64,000 nt of DNA from Bradyrhizobium sp. S69 (GTDB lineage: Bacteria > Pseudomonadota > Alphaproteobacteria > Rhizobiales > Xanthobacteraceae). The notes beneath the pieces were generated by a model. The model was not told where the DNA came from. It worked only from the letters and a program-made list of their open reading frames with translations, and ran no database searches. Location: NCBI RefSeq assembly GCF_009766005.1, contig NZ_LMUK01000037.1, forward strand, positions 1 to 64,000. The letters are read 5' to 3'. Both the position numbers and the translations under genes were made by a program. This document shows positions 27,253-39,455 of the stretch, piece after piece. The first letter of the stretch is position 1, and every line of letters starts with the position of its first letter.

Positions 27253-28866
27253 ATGGCTGCTGTCAGCGCCAATAAACTTGAACTGCTGCAGATCGCAGAC
27301 GCCGTCGCCCGCGAAAAATCCATCGACCGGAGCATCGTGATCGCGGCGATGGAGGATGCGATCGCCAAGGCGGCGCGTGCCCGCTATGGCAGCGAGACCG
27401 ACGTTCACGCCGAGATCGACGCCAAAAAAGGTGAACTGCGGCTGTCGCGCCACATGCTGGTGGTCGAGCAGGTCGAGAATTCGTCGAACCAGATTTCGCT
27501 GATCGACGCCCAGCGCGCCAATCCGGGCGCCCAGGTCGGCGACACCATCGCCGATACCCTGCCGCCGCTCGAATATGGCCGGATCGCCGCGCAATCCGCC
27601 AAGCAGGTGATCGTGCAAAAGGTCCGCGAGGCCGAGCGCGACCGCCAGTATCAGGAATTCAAGGATCGTATCGGCGATATCGTCAACGGCATCGTCAAGC
27701 GCGTCGAATATGGCAGCGTGATCGTCGATCTGGGCCGCGGCGAAGCCATCGTACGCCGCGACGAGATGCTGCCGCGCGAGGTCTTCCGCAACGGCGACCG
27801 GGTCCGCGCCTACATTTTCGATGTGCGCCGTGAAACCCGCGGTCCGCAGATCTTCCTGTCCCGCACCCATCCGCAATTCATGGCAAAGCTGTTCGCGCAG
27901 GAAGTGCCGGAGATCTATGACGGCATCGTCGAGATCAAGGCGGTCGCGCGCGATCCCGGGTCGCGCGCGAAAATCGGCGTGATTTCAAGGGATTCGTCGG
28001 TCGACCCGGTCGGCGCCTGCGTCGGCATGCGCGGCTCGCGCGTGCAGGCCGTGGTCAACGAATTGCAGGGCGAAAAGATCGACATCATCCCGTGGTCGCC
28101 CGACATCGCGACCTTCGTCGTCAACGCGCTGGCGCCGGCTGAAGTCGCCAAGGTCGTGATCGACGAAGACCGCGAGCGCATCGAAGTCGTGGTTCCCGAC
28201 ACCAATAACCAGTTGTCGCTGGCGATCGGCCGGCGCGGCCAGAATGTGCGGCTCGCCTCGCAGCTGACCGGCTGGGACATCGACATCCTCACCGAAACCG
28301 AGGAATCCGAGCGGCGGCAGGCCGATTTCGAGAATTCGACGCGGGTCTTCATGGAAGCGCTCAATGTCGACGAAGTGGTCGGCCAATTGCTGGCGTCGGA
28401 AGGCTTCACTTCGGTTGAGGAACTGGCGCTGGTCGACGTCAAGGAACTGGCCGGCATCGAAGGCTTCGACGACGAAACCGCGACTGAATTGCAAAGCCGC
28501 GCCCGCGAATATCTGGAACAGCTCGAGAGCGAGCTTGAAAACAAACGTAAGGAACTCGGTGTGGAAGACGCTTTAAAGACGGTGCCCGGCGTGACCTCGA
28601 AAATGCTGGTGAAATTCGGCGAGAACGACATCAAGACCGTTGAAGATCTGGCCGGTTGCGCCACCGACGATCTGGTCGGTTGGACCGAGCGTAAGGAAGG
28701 CAGTGAGCCGACCAAGCACCCGGGCATTCTCGATGCCAACGAGATTTCGCGCGACGATGCGGAGAACATGATCATGCAGGCGCGCGTGATCGCCGGCTGG
28801 ATCACCGAAGCCGATCTCGCCAAGAAGCCCGAGACGGCGGAAACGCCCGAAGACCAGCCGGTTTAA
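27253..28866 (+). CDS. nusA: Transcription termination/antitermination factor
   Basis: This 537-residue RNA polymerase-binding protein has, in order, the NusA N-terminal domain (1-135), S1 (about 136-200), and KH1 and KH2 (about 230-350, with [18 protein letters not shown] and [15 protein letters not shown]). Two C-terminal acidic repeats with helix-hairpin-helix character follow (about 360-500). It works in pausing, Rho-dependent and intrinsic termination and rRNA antitermination. Its own operon leader holds a terminator, so feedback is plausible. The RBS (GAAGGAG) lies in the last codons of rimP. Confidence 0.97.
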   Translation: MAAVSANKLELLQIADAVAREKSIDRSIVIAAMEDAIAKAARARYGSETDVHAEIDAKKGELRLSRHMLVVEQVENSSNQISLIDAQRANPGAQVGDTIADTLPPLEYGRIAAQSAKQVIVQKVREAERDRQYQEFKDRIGDIVNGIVKRVEYGSVIVDLGRGEAIVRRDEMLPREVFRNGDRVRAYIFDVRRETRGPQIFLSRTHPQFMAKLFAQEVPEIYDGIVEIKAVARDPGSRAKIGVISRDSSVDPVGACVGMRGSRVQAVVNELQGEKIDIIPWSPDIATFVVNALAPAEVAKVVIDEDRERIEVVVPDTNNQLSLAIGRRGQNVRLASQLTGWDIDILTETEESERRQADFENSTRVFMEALNVDEVVGQLLASEGFTSVEELALVDVKELAGIEGFDDETATELQSRAREYLEQLESELENKRKELGVEDALKTVPGVTSKMLVKFGENDIKTVEDLAGCATDDLVGWTERKEGSEPTKHPGILDANEISRDDAENMIMQARVIAGWITEADLAKKPETAETPEDQPV

Positions 28867-28941
28867 GGACCGTGCTTCGCAACATCGAACTCTCCTTCTG
28901 CGCCCAGACCCTACGCAGATGAAAAGGCAGACGCACCACGA

Positions 28942-29649
28942 ATGCTTGCTATTGCTGACCCCGATCTCGACAACGGACCGCGGACCGACAGGTCCGCGAC
29001 GATGCGGATGTGCGCGGTCACGCGGCAGGTGCGTCCGATCGACGAACTGATCCGGTTCGTGGTCTCGCCGCAGGGCGAGGTTGTGCCGGACCTCAAGCGC
29101 AAGCTTCCCGGCCGTGGCATGTGGATTTCAGCCTCGCACCAGGCGGTTGCGGAAGCCGCCCGCCGTAACCAATTTAGCAAGGGTTTCAAGCGCCAAATAC
29201 GCGTCACGGCGGCGTTGGCGGCGGATACCGAGGCCCTCTTGGTCCGCGGCGTGATCGATGCGCTCGCCATGGTCGCCAAGGCAGGCCAGGTTGTATCGGG
29301 CTTCAGCAAGGTCGAGGGCGCGCTTGAACACCAGGGACGCGTCCAGGTGCTTGCGCTGATCCACGCCAGCGACGGCGCGGCCGACGGAATCCGCAAATTG
29401 GACGCCCAATCGACCGCTCTGGCCCGGTCAAAGGCCGAAAATAGCGACCAGGCGCGCGAAATTCCCGTCGTTACCGTGCTGACATCGGAACAATTGGATT
29501 TGGCACTGGGCCGGTCAAATGTGATACATGCTGCCCTGCTCGCGGGCTCGGCGAGCAAGACTTTCCTGTCGCGCAGCCAGATCCTGGTCCGATACCGGAT
29601 GGCGGATGACGACAAGACAGCCGGCCATACGGCCAAGAATACGGATTAA
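28942..29649 (+). CDS. YlxR (DUF448) family RNA-binding protein
   Basis: This 235-residue protein has an N-terminal YlxR domain (about residues 25-100) with RMCAVTRQVRPIDELIRFV and GRGMWISAS. The C-terminal half carries an L7Ae-like RNA-binding segment (GQVVSGFSKVEGAL ... VLALIHASDGA). It always lies between nusA and infB in this group, and is believed to bind structured RNA or act in transcription. About 20 N-terminal residues before the domain are poorly defined, so the true start could be later. Confidence 0.88.
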   Translation: MLAIADPDLDNGPRTDRSATMRMCAVTRQVRPIDELIRFVVSPQGEVVPDLKRKLPGRGMWISASHQAVAEAARRNQFSKGFKRQIRVTAALAADTEALLVRGVIDALAMVAKAGQVVSGFSKVEGALEHQGRVQVLALIHASDGAADGIRKLDAQSTALARSKAENSDQAREIPVVTVLTSEQLDLALGRSNVIHAALLAGSASKTFLSRSQILVRYRMADDDKTAGHTAKNTD

Positions 29650-29707
29650 GAATTCGCCGATAAAAACCGTGCGGACACGCACGACGCAACAAGATTAGGA
29701 CTGCTGA

Positions 29708-32335
<2,628 letters not shown>

Positions 32336-32362
32336 GTCCAAACCTTACGAAGCGCTTTCTTT

Positions 32363-32452
32363 CGTCATTGCCGGACTTGATCCGGCAATCCATCCGCCAA
32401 GTGCGGAATCTATCATGAAGTGATGGATGCCCGGGTCAAGCCCGGGCATGAC
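32363..32452. repeat. Palindromic repeat, family C, copy 2
   Basis: CGTCATTGCCGGACTTGATC ... GGTCAAGCCCGGGCATGACA forms an imperfect hairpin with GGATGG arms. It sits between infB and rbfA, and its right end supplies part of the rbfA ribosome-binding site (AAGGTGAT). Confidence 0.8.
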
Positions 32453-32464
32453 AAGGTGATTTGA

Positions 32465-32878
32465 ATGCCCGACCACCACAAGAAGAGCTCCGCCCCCGGC
32501 GGCTCGCAGCGTCAGTTGCGCGTCGGCGAAACCGTGCGTCATGCGATTGCGGACATCCTGTCGCAAGGCAGCGTGCACGATCCGGCCCTCGAGGGCCACA
32601 TCATCACCGTGCCCGAGGTGCGGATGTCGCCCGATCTGAAGCTTGCGACCGTCTATGTCATGCCGCTCGGCGGACGCGACACCGACGCCGTGCTCGCCGC
32701 TTTGGAACGCAACAAGAAGTTCCTGCGCGGCGAAGTCGCGCATCGCGTTAACCTGAAATTCGCGCCTGATCTTCGCTTCCGCGCCGACGAACGATTCGAC
32801 GAAGCGGAACGGATCGAGAAATTACTGAGAACACCTGCGGTGCAACGAGACCTCGCACCCGATTCGGACGAAGACTGA
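32465..32878 (+). CDS. rbfA: Ribosome-binding factor A
   Basis: This 137-residue KH-like 30S maturation factor contains [17 protein letters not shown] near the N-terminus, [14 protein letters not shown] in the middle, and [19 protein letters not shown] at the C-terminus, the family pattern. Its stop overlaps the truB start (TGATG). Confidence 0.95.
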   Translation: MPDHHKKSSAPGGSQRQLRVGETVRHAIADILSQGSVHDPALEGHIITVPEVRMSPDLKLATVYVMPLGGRDTDAVLAALERNKKFLRGEVAHRVNLKFAPDLRFRADERFDEAERIEKLLRTPAVQRDLAPDSDED

Positions 32879-34005
32879 TGATCGTGACCACCGCGAACGA
32901 CCTGATCGAGGCGCCGATTGGCGATTCGAACGGCGCTGAAAAAAATATTTTGGAAGAAAATATTTCTTCCCATGCGGACGCTGCCGCCACGCGTCACGAC
33001 GAACCGCATACGCGCTCGGGCAAGCAGCCGCGCCAGAACAACCAGCCGCGCCGCGACAAGCGCGACGTCCATGGCTGGGTGGTGCTCGACAAGCCGATCG
33101 GCATGACCTCGACCCATGCGGTCGCGGTGGTGAAGCGGCTGTTTTCCGCCAAGCGCGCCGGCCATGCCGGCACGCTCGATCCGCTGGCCTCCGGCGGCCT
33201 GCCGATCGCGCTGGGCGAGGCCACCAAGACGGTTCCGTTCGTGATGGATGGCCGCAAGCGCTACCGCTTCACGGTCGCCTGGGGCGAGGAACGCGACACC
33301 GACGATACCGAGGGCCGCGCCGTCAAAACCAGCGAGCTCAGGCCCTCCACCGAGGCGATTCTGGCCCTGCTGCCGCGCTTTACCGGCCTGATCGAGCAGA
33401 CCCCGCCGCAATATTCCGCGATCAAGGTCCAGGGCGAACGCGCCTACGATCTGGCGCGCGACGGCGAAACCGTCGATCTGAAGCCCCGGCCGGTCGAGAT
33501 TCACCATTTATCCCTTGTAGAACAACCGGATAGCAGTCATTCGGTGTTCGAGGCCGAGTGCGGCAAGGGAACCTATGTGCGGGCGCTGGCCCGCGATATC
33601 GGCCGCCTTTTGGGCTGTTTCGGCCATATTTGCGCACTGCGGCGGACCCTGGTGGGCCCGTTCGGCGAGGCGGACATGATTCCGCTGGAACAGTTGGAGG
33701 CTTTGTGCGATAGAGCCGCGTCTGGCGAGGGCAGCCTCGCCGACGCGCTTATGCCCGTTGAGACCGCGCTGGACGACATCCCGGCACTGGCCGTCACACG
33801 GGCTGATGCGGCAAGGCTCCATCGGGGCCAAGCCGTTTTGTTGCGCGGACGGGATGCGCCCAATAGTAGCGGCACAGTCTATGTCACGGTGGCAGGCCGG
33901 CTTTTGGCCCTCGCCGAAATTGGCAATGGCGAACTCATCCCCAAGCGTGTGTTCAACCTGACCGGACTGACTGCCAGTTCGGCTCGCAACAATGAAAGTG
34001 TTTGA
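32878..34005 (+). CDS. truB: tRNA pseudouridine-55 synthase
   Basis: This 375-residue enzyme makes pseudouridine 55 in the T-loop of tRNAs. The catalytic Asp lies in [13 protein letters not shown] near residue 101, and the TruB C-terminal and PUA-like parts follow. An N-terminal extension of about 60 residues, basic and disordered, comes before the domain start [13 protein letters not shown]. The extension contains an AT-rich perfect inverted repeat (32943-32965) that is out of character for the genome. The overlap with rbfA supports the long start. Confidence 0.94.
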   Translation: MIVTTANDLIEAPIGDSNGAEKNILEENISSHADAAATRHDEPHTRSGKQPRQNNQPRRDKRDVHGWVVLDKPIGMTSTHAVAVVKRLFSAKRAGHAGTLDPLASGGLPIALGEATKTVPFVMDGRKRYRFTVAWGEERDTDDTEGRAVKTSELRPSTEAILALLPRFTGLIEQTPPQYSAIKVQGERAYDLARDGETVDLKPRPVEIHHLSLVEQPDSSHSVFEAECGKGTYVRALARDIGRLLGCFGHICALRRTLVGPFGEADMIPLEQLEALCDRAASGEGSLADALMPVETALDDIPALAVTRADAARLHRGQAVLLRGRDAPNSSGTVYVTVAGRLLALAEIGNGELIPKRVFNLTGLTASSARNNESV

Positions 34006-34007
34006 CG

Positions 34008-34277
34008 ATGTCGATTACCGCCGAACGTAAAGCGGAAGTCATCAAGACGAATGCCAACAAAGCCGGCGACACCGGCTCGCCCGAGGTTCAGGTCGCGATC
34101 CTGTCGGAACGCATCAACAACCTCACCGGACATTTCAAATCCCACGTGAAGGATAACCATTCGCGCCGGGGTCTTTTGAAAATGGTCGCCACGCGCCGTT
34201 CCCTTCTTGATTACATCAAGAGGAAAGACGAGCCGCGTTACAAGGCGCTGCTTGAAAAGCACAACATTCGTCGTTGA
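34008..34277 (+). CDS. rpsO: Ribosomal protein S15
   Basis: This 89-residue primary 16S rRNA-binding protein has a family-typical length. [16 protein letters not shown] and [20 protein letters not shown] are the rRNA-binding helices. The ATG starts two bases after the truB stop. A terminator hairpin follows the stop, yet pnp lies downstream as usual, so pnp is reached by read-through or its own promoter. Confidence 0.97.
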   Translation: MSITAERKAEVIKTNANKAGDTGSPEVQVAILSERINNLTGHFKSHVKDNHSRRGLLKMVATRRSLLDYIKRKDEPRYKALLEKHNIRR

Positions 34278-34288
34278 GTTGTTAGCTT

Positions 34289-34312
34289 ACGCGCGCATTT
34301 TGCGCGCGTTTT
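34289..34312 (+). terminator. Intrinsic terminator after rpsO
   Basis: ACGCGCGC pairs with GCGCGCGT around an ATTTT loop, and TTTTC follows. The short T-run suggests partial termination, consistent with pnp being coded just beyond. Confidence 0.7.
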
Positions 34313-34421
34313 CGCATGATCTTCCGCGAGAAAAAGCGGACTCCGATTTCCGGAGACGATCATGTGCAAGAGCTCGATCCCGGAAAACCGGATAGCGGTT
34401 TTGCGAACAAGATCACGCTCA
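34312..34421. repeat. GCATGATC/GATCATG repeat units between rpsO and pnp
   Basis: Two adjacent imperfect palindromes are seen. The first runs GCATGATCTTCCGC to GACGATCATGTGC; the second runs GAGCTCGATCCCGG to AAGATCACGCTC with CCGGATAGCGGTTTT inside. They resemble the element at 22223-22271. Confidence 0.65.
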
Positions 34422-34488
34422 ATAAACGTCCAGCAGCAATCCGGCCGCTGGGCACAACGGGCAAGGTGCCCGTACGACCCGAAAGGAT

Positions 34489-34589
34489 GGACGCCATCCG
34501 GAATATAAAAACCATGGCAGGATCGCCGGATGCTGACGCCGTGTCAGCGTCTCGCAATCTTGCGCATGGTTTTTGTATTTCGAGCGTCC
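34489..34589 (+). promoter_or_regulatory. Long double-stranded leader ahead of pnp
   Basis: The RNA can fold into a near-continuous stem. GGACGC (34489-34494) pairs with GCGTCC (34584-34589). After a small bulge, an 18-base arm (34499-34516) pairs fully, with two G-U pairs, to 34565-34582. GCAGGAT (34517-34523) pairs with ATCTTGC (34557-34563). GCTGAC/GTCAGC (34532-34548) caps it. The stem ends 33 bases before the pnp start. By analogy with E. coli pnp it may be an RNase III target for autoregulation. Confidence 0.75.
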
Positions 34590-34622
34590 GTTTCTTTCGT
34601 GAACCCATGAAAGAAGATCGCA

Positions 34623-36773
34623 ATGTTTAATATTCATTCAGTGGAAATCGACTGGGGTGGCCGTCCGCTCAGGCTCGAAACCGGCAAGATCGCCCGTCAG
34701 GCCGATGGCGCCGTGCTCGCCACGTACGGCGAGACCGTCGTGCTCGCCACCGTCGTTGCCGCCAAGACCGCCCGTGACGGCGTCGACTTCCTGCCGCTGA
34801 CCGTCGATTACATCGAAAAGACCTACGCCGCGGGCCGCATTCCCGGTGGCTACTTCAAGCGCGAAGGCCGGCCCACCGAAAAGGAAACGCTGGTTTCCCG
34901 TTTGATCGACCGTCCGATCCGCCCCTTGTTCGTCGATGGCTGGCGCAACGAGACCCAGGTCATCGTCACCGTGCTGTCGCATGACATGGAAAACGATCCC
35001 GACATTCTGGCGCTGGTCGCGGCCTCCGCGGCGCTGACGATTTCCGGCGCGCCGTTCAAGGGCCCGATCGGTGCAGCCCGCGTCGGCTTCATCAACGACG
35101 AATACGTGCTCAACCCGACGCTCGACGAGATGGTCGAAACCCAGCTCGATCTGGTCGTCGCCGGCACCGCCGACGCCGTGCTGATGGTGGAATCGGAAGC
35201 CAAGGAGCTGAACGAAGACATCATGCTCGGCGCCGTGATGTTCGGCCACCGCCACTTCCAGCCCGTCATCAAAGCGATCATCGAACTCGCCGAGAAGGCC
35301 GCCAAGGAACCGCGCGACGTCAAGGTCGTCGATGAAAGCGCGCTGGAAAAGGAAATGCTCGGGCTGGTCGAAACCGAGTTGCGCTCCGCCTACGCCATTC
35401 CCGTCAAGCAGGACCGCTACGCCGCGGTCGGCAAGGTCAAGGAAAAGGTGATGGCTCACTATTTCCCGGAAGGCCAGGAGCCGAAATACGACAAGCTCCG
35501 CATCGCCGGCGTGTTCAAGGAACTGGAAGCCAAGATCGTTCGCTGGAACATCCTCGATACCGGCAAGCGCATCGACGGCCGCGACGCCAAGACCGTGCGC
35601 AAGATCATCGCCGAAGTCGGCGTGCTGCCGCGCGCCCACGGCTCGGCGCTGTTCACCCGCGGTGAAACCCAGGCGATGGTGGTGACCACGCTCGGCACCG
35701 GCGAGGACGAGCAGTACATCGACTCGCTGTCGGGCACCTACAAAGAGCAGTTCCTGCTGCACTACAACTTCCCTCCCTACTCGGTCGGCGAAACCGGACG
35801 CATGGGCGGCACCAAGCGGCGTGAAATCGGCCACGGCAAACTGGCCTGGCGCGCGATCCATCCCGTACTGCCGCCGCACCACGAATTCCCCTACACGGTG
35901 CGTGTGGTCTCGGAGATCACCGAGTCGAACGGATCGTCGTCGATGGCTTCGGTCTGCGGCGCTTCGCTGGCGCTGATGGATGCCGGCGTTCCCCTGAAGC
36001 GGCCGACCGCGGGCATCGCCATGGGCCTGATCCTGGAAGGATCGCGCTTTGCGGTCCTGTCGGACATTCTCGGCGACGAGGATCATCTCGGCGACATGGA
36101 CTTCAAGGTCGCCGGCACCGAGTTGGGCATCACCTCGCTGCAGATGGACATCAAGATCGAGGGCATCACCGAGGAGATCATGAAGGTCGCGCTCGGCCAG
36201 GCCAAGGACGGCCGAATCCACATCCTCGGCGAGATGGCGAGCGCGCTGACCAGCGCGCGTGCCGAACTCGGCGAATACGCGCCGCGCATCGAGACCTTCA
36301 AGATTCCGACCGACAAGATCCGTGAAGTGATCGGCACCGGCGGCAAGGTGATCCGCGAGATCGTCGAGAAGACCGGCGCCAAGGTCAACATCGACGACGA
36401 CGGCACCGTGAAGGTCGCATCCGCCGATGGCGAATCGATCAAGGCGGCGATCAAGTGGATCAAGTCGATCGCCTCCGACCCCGAACTCAACGCGATCTAT
36501 GACGGCACCGTCGTCAAGGTGATGGAGTTCGGCGCGTTCGTGAACTTCTTCGGCGCCAAGGACGGCCTGGTTCACATCAGCCAGCTGGCCTCGGCCCGCG
36601 TGCAGAAGACCTCCGATGTCGTCAAGGAAGGCGACAAGGTCAAGGTCAAGCTGCTCGGCTTCGACGACCGCGGCAAGACCCGGCTGTCGATGAAGGCCGT
36701 CGATCAGACCACCGGCGAAGATCTCGAAGCCAAGCAAAAGACCGACGCCCCGCGCGAAGCCGCGGGCGAGTGA
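34623..36773 (+). CDS. pnp: Polynucleotide phosphorylase
   Basis: This 716-residue 3'-5' phosphorolytic exoribonuclease forms trimers and works in RNA decay. Two RNase PH-like halves (about 1-225 and 310-545) are joined by a helical domain. A KH domain ([20 protein letters not shown] near residue 560) and an S1 domain ([17 protein letters not shown] near residue 625) follow. The second half keeps FTRGETQAM and the [19 protein letters not shown] motif that binds phosphate. Length is normal. The long minus-strand frame over it is a codon-bias shadow. Confidence 0.98.
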   Translation: MFNIHSVEIDWGGRPLRLETGKIARQADGAVLATYGETVVLATVVAAKTARDGVDFLPLTVDYIEKTYAAGRIPGGYFKREGRPTEKETLVSRLIDRPIRPLFVDGWRNETQVIVTVLSHDMENDPDILALVAASAALTISGAPFKGPIGAARVGFINDEYVLNPTLDEMVETQLDLVVAGTADAVLMVESEAKELNEDIMLGAVMFGHRHFQPVIKAIIELAEKAAKEPRDVKVVDESALEKEMLGLVETELRSAYAIPVKQDRYAAVGKVKEKVMAHYFPEGQEPKYDKLRIAGVFKELEAKIVRWNILDTGKRIDGRDAKTVRKIIAEVGVLPRAHGSALFTRGETQAMVVTTLGTGEDEQYIDSLSGTYKEQFLLHYNFPPYSVGETGRMGGTKRREIGHGKLAWRAIHPVLPPHHEFPYTVRVVSEITESNGSSSMASVCGASLALMDAGVPLKRPTAGIAMGLILEGSRFAVLSDILGDEDHLGDMDFKVAGTELGITSLQMDIKIEGITEEIMKVALGQAKDGRIHILGEMASALTSARAELGEYAPRIETFKIPTDKIREVIGTGGKVIREIVEKTGAKVNIDDDGTVKVASADGESIKAAIKWIKSIASDPELNAIYDGTVVKVMEFGAFVNFFGAKDGLVHISQLASARVQKTSDVVKEGDKVKVKLLGFDDRGKTRLSMKAVDQTTGEDLEAKQKTDAPREAAGE

Positions 36774-36814
36774 AGCGGCGAATAGCCAATCGCGAATAGC
36801 GAATAGCGAATAGT

Positions 36815-36848
36815 AAAAGGGCGGCTTTTTAGCCGCCCTTTTTTATTT
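36815..36848 (+). terminator. Intrinsic terminator after pnp
   Basis: AAAAGGGCGGCT pairs with AGCCGCCCTTTT around a TTTT loop, with a run of T residues after it. It is a strong terminator and marks the end of the rimP-pnp operon. A short run of GCGAATAG units lies between the stop codon and the hairpin. Confidence 0.9.
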
Positions 36849-36868
36849 TGCACACGCACACTCGCGCT

Positions 36869-37069
36869 CGTCATCCCCGCGCAGGCGGGGATCCAGTATC
36901 CCAGGGCGTTCGTGACTAGATTTTTGTTTGGACGCGTTTTCTTCACGCGAACCGGCATCCACTTCGCTCGAAAACGCTACAATTGCGAGGGGCTCTGGAA
37001 TACTGGATACTCCGCTGGAGCCTGTCATCGGGCGACGCTTTCGCGTCGACCCGGTGGCGGAGTATGACG
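36869..37069. repeat. Palindromic repeat, GTCATC/GATGAC type
   Basis: CGTCATCCCCGCGCAGGCGGGGATCC at the left and a TGACG-ended unit at the right are mirrored by CCAGTAT / ATACTGGATA arms in the middle, with CGGGCGACGC / GCGTCGACCCGG as an inner hairpin. It fills most of the pnp-GNAT gap. Confidence 0.75.
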
Positions 37070-37129
37070 CTCTGGATGGTGTCCAAGCCGTCCGCTTCAG
37101 GGAATCCCCCGTAACGCGATCGCAATCCA

Positions 37130-37576
37130 ATGTCCCCCATCATCCGCCCAGCCCGCATCGACGAATATGACGAGGTCGCCCGCGTCTGGATGAATAGCTG
37201 GGTGTCGACCGGACTCGCGGAAGCGAGCGCCTTTCTGCTGGCCAATCTGCGGGCGCGGGTGCCGACGGAGATCGAGAAGGGCTGGAGCCTTTACGTCGCC
37301 GACGACGACGGAACGCTGGCGGCGATGCTGGCGTTGCATATGGCCGATCGCTATCTCGACCAGCTCTTTGTCGCGCCGGAATATCAGGGCCAAAATCTGG
37401 GACGGCAATTGCTCGCATTTACCCGCACGCATCTACCGGATGAAATCTGGCTGCGCTGCGTGCGCGAAAACGAAAAGGCCTGGCGCTGGTATGAACGCGA
37501 GGGCTTTGTGTTTGAAAAGGAAGCGGTCGAGCCGATGAACGGGTTCGTGATGAAATATTATCGCTGGAAGAAATAG
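37130..37576 (+). CDS. GNAT-family N-acetyltransferase
   Basis: This 148-residue acetyl-CoA-dependent acyltransferase has a strand-turn QLFVAPEYQGQNLGRQLL near residue 86, which is the acetyl-CoA pyrophosphate loop (Q-x-x-G-x-G-like). ENEKAWRWYEREGFV near residue 114 is the typical C-terminal motif. The substrate is unknown. It is followed 11 bases later by a glutathione transferase gene in the same direction, so they may be co-expressed. Confidence 0.85.
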   Translation: MSPIIRPARIDEYDEVARVWMNSWVSTGLAEASAFLLANLRARVPTEIEKGWSLYVADDDGTLAAMLALHMADRYLDQLFVAPEYQGQNLGRQLLAFTRTHLPDEIWLRCVRENEKAWRWYEREGFVFEKEAVEPMNGFVMKYYRWKK

Positions 37577-37587
37577 GAGATTATCCG

Positions 37588-38184
37588 ATGATGAAGCTCT
37601 ATTGGGCGCCGCGCTCGCGCTCATTCTCCGCGCTCTGGCTGATGGAAGAAACCGGGCAGCCTTACGAACGCGTGCTGACCGACATCACGTCGGGCGCGCA
37701 GAAGACGCCGGAATATCTCGCGATCAATCCGATGGGCAAGGTGCCCGCTCTCAGGGATGGCGACGCGACGATGGCGGAAGCGGCCGCGATCTGCGCCTAT
37801 GTCGCCGAGCGCTATCCGGAAGCGAAGCTCGCACCCGCGCTGGGCGATCCGATGCGGACGAAATATCTGTACTGGCTGTTCTTTGCGCCGAGTTGTATCG
37901 AGCCCGCGATGGTGCAGGTCGCCACCAAGATCGAGATGAGTTCGGTGTCGGCCGGCTGGGGCGACGCGCAGCGCGTGTTCGACGTGCTCGACGCGGCATT
38001 GGCGACGGGGCCGTGGATCCTCGGCGAGAATTTTTCCGCCGCCGATATCGCGATCGGCGCCGGGCTGAACTTCGCGGTGCGGATGTTCAAGATGGTGCCG
38101 TCGCGGCCGTCGTTCGAGGCCTATATCGCGCGATGCGTGGCGCGACCCGCCTTCCAGCGCGCCGAGAAGCTCGCGGCGGGCTAG
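37588..38184 (+). CDS. Glutathione S-transferase family protein
   Basis: This 198-residue protein has a thioredoxin-like N-terminal domain (WAPRSRSFSALWLMEE, then NPMGKVPAL with the cis-proline, and the EAAAICAYVAERYP helix) and an all-helical C-terminal domain (residues 90-198). The usual catalytic Ser/Tyr is probably the serine in PRSRSFS. Such enzymes conjugate or reduce electrophiles with glutathione; the exact substrate is unknown. A good RBS (AGGAG) precedes the double ATG. Confidence 0.88.
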   Translation: MMKLYWAPRSRSFSALWLMEETGQPYERVLTDITSGAQKTPEYLAINPMGKVPALRDGDATMAEAAAICAYVAERYPEAKLAPALGDPMRTKYLYWLFFAPSCIEPAMVQVATKIEMSSVSAGWGDAQRVFDVLDAALATGPWILGENFSAADIAIGAGLNFAVRMFKMVPSRPSFEAYIARCVARPAFQRAEKLAAG

Positions 38185-38201
38185 CTAGTAGACTGGCCGG
38201 C

Positions 38202-39371
38202 TCAGTCGACGATGCGGGGATCGACGTCCCGCGCGTAGTCGACGCCGTCGATACCGAACCCGAACAGCCGCAGGAACTGGCTGCGGTACTCGGCAAGGTC
38301 TGCCAATTCGCCGAGCGTCTCGGTGGTGAGCAGAGGCCATCGCCGCGACACCTCCGCCTGAACTTCGGGCGAAAGCTCCCAATCGTCGACCCTGAGGCGT
38401 TTTTCCTCGTCGACTTCGGCATCGGCGCCAAGCCGGGTCCGGAACAGGCGATCGATCTGTTCGATGCAGCCCTCGTGGAGCCCGAGCGGCTTCATGACCT
38501 TGAACAGCACCGTGCCATAGAGCGGCACCACCGGGATCGCTGAACTCGCCTGGGTGACCACGGCCTTCAGCGCCACCACCCGCGCCGCATCCTCGCCGAG
38601 CCGCTGCCGGATCTGTTCCGCTTTGCGGTCGAGATCGACCTTCGCCCGGCCCAGCGTGCCGTTCCAGTAGATCGGCCAGGTCAGTTCGCTGCCGATATAA
38701 GTGTAGTTGAGCGTTCGGAAGCCGGGTGCCAAAACGCCGGCGTCGGCGAGCTGGTCGATCCAGCGCTTCCAGTCAGCGCCCCCCATCACCGCGACTGTGG
38801 CTGCCGCTTCATCTTCACTCGCCGGCGCGATCGTGGTCTCGAAGACCTCGCCGGTTTCGGTGTTCAGGGTCTTGATCCCGACCGGCGCGCCTAGCGGCTT
38901 GATGGCCGAGCGATGGGTCTGACCGGTGTCGGGGTCTGTCCGGACCGGAGAGGCCAGGCTGTAGACCAGCATATCCAATTGCCCGAACCGTTCACGCACG
39001 TTGTCGATAAAGGTTTTCTTCATCTCGTCGGAGAAAGCGTCGCCCTCCAACGTGAGCGGGGATCGTCCGATCTTCTGGGCCTCGATCTCGAACGCGCGAT
39101 TATTGTACCAGCCGGCGCTGCCCGTCCTGGTCGCCGTAGGCGCGCGCTCCAGCGACACGCCGATGGTCTCTGCGCCGCCGGCGAAGGTTGCGACAATGCG
39201 GCTCGCAAGGCCGTAACCCGTTGAACACCCCACCACCGCGATACGCTTGGGGCCCTCCGGGAGCGGCCCCTGGCGCAGAACATAAGCGATCTGCTCGCGG
39301 ATATTTTTGGCGCATCCGTCAGGGTGTGCCGTGGTGCAGATGAAGCCTCGCACGCGCGGTTCGATAATCAT
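38202..39371 (-). CDS. fabV: FabV-type enoyl-ACP/trans-2-enoyl-CoA reductase
   Basis: This 389-residue NADH-dependent reductase would carry out the last step of fatty-acid elongation. The start IIEPRVRGFICTTAHP is the FabV hallmark. The nucleotide loop GCSTGYG is at residues 48-54, and the catalytic Y-x8-K pair falls at Tyr235 and Lys244, the spacing unique to FabV within the short-chain reductase superfamily. The ATG used follows GGGGTG; a GTG two codons earlier is possible. In many rhizobia fabI follows fabA-fabB here, so this looks like a replacement of FabI by the unrelated-in-detail, triclosan-insensitive type. Confidence 0.93.
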   Translation of the reverse strand: MIIEPRVRGFICTTAHPDGCAKNIREQIAYVLRQGPLPEGPKRIAVVGCSTGYGLASRIVATFAGGAETIGVSLERAPTATRTGSAGWYNNRAFEIEAQKIGRSPLTLEGDAFSDEMKKTFIDNVRERFGQLDMLVYSLASPVRTDPDTGQTHRSAIKPLGAPVGIKTLNTETGEVFETTIAPASEDEAAATVAVMGGADWKRWIDQLADAGVLAPGFRTLNYTYIGSELTWPIYWNGTLGRAKVDLDRKAEQIRQRLGEDAARVVALKAVVTQASSAIPVVPLYGTVLFKVMKPLGLHEGCIEQIDRLFRTRLGADAEVDEEKRLRVDDWELSPEVQAEVSRRWPLLTTETLGELADLAEYRSQFLRLFGFGIDGVDYARDVDPRIVD

Positions 39372-39455
39372 GCGCACCCCATTTCGGATCGTTGCAAAGT
39401 TCCTGTCCGCTGGCTGCCGGCCTCGCTTGGCCCGCGGGAAGCGGTCAAAAAGAAA

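Noticed and set aside
34638..36737. 699-aa minus-strand frame over pnp
   Set aside because: It is a codon-bias shadow of pnp: the composition is His/Asp/Gly-rich and no domain is recognisable.
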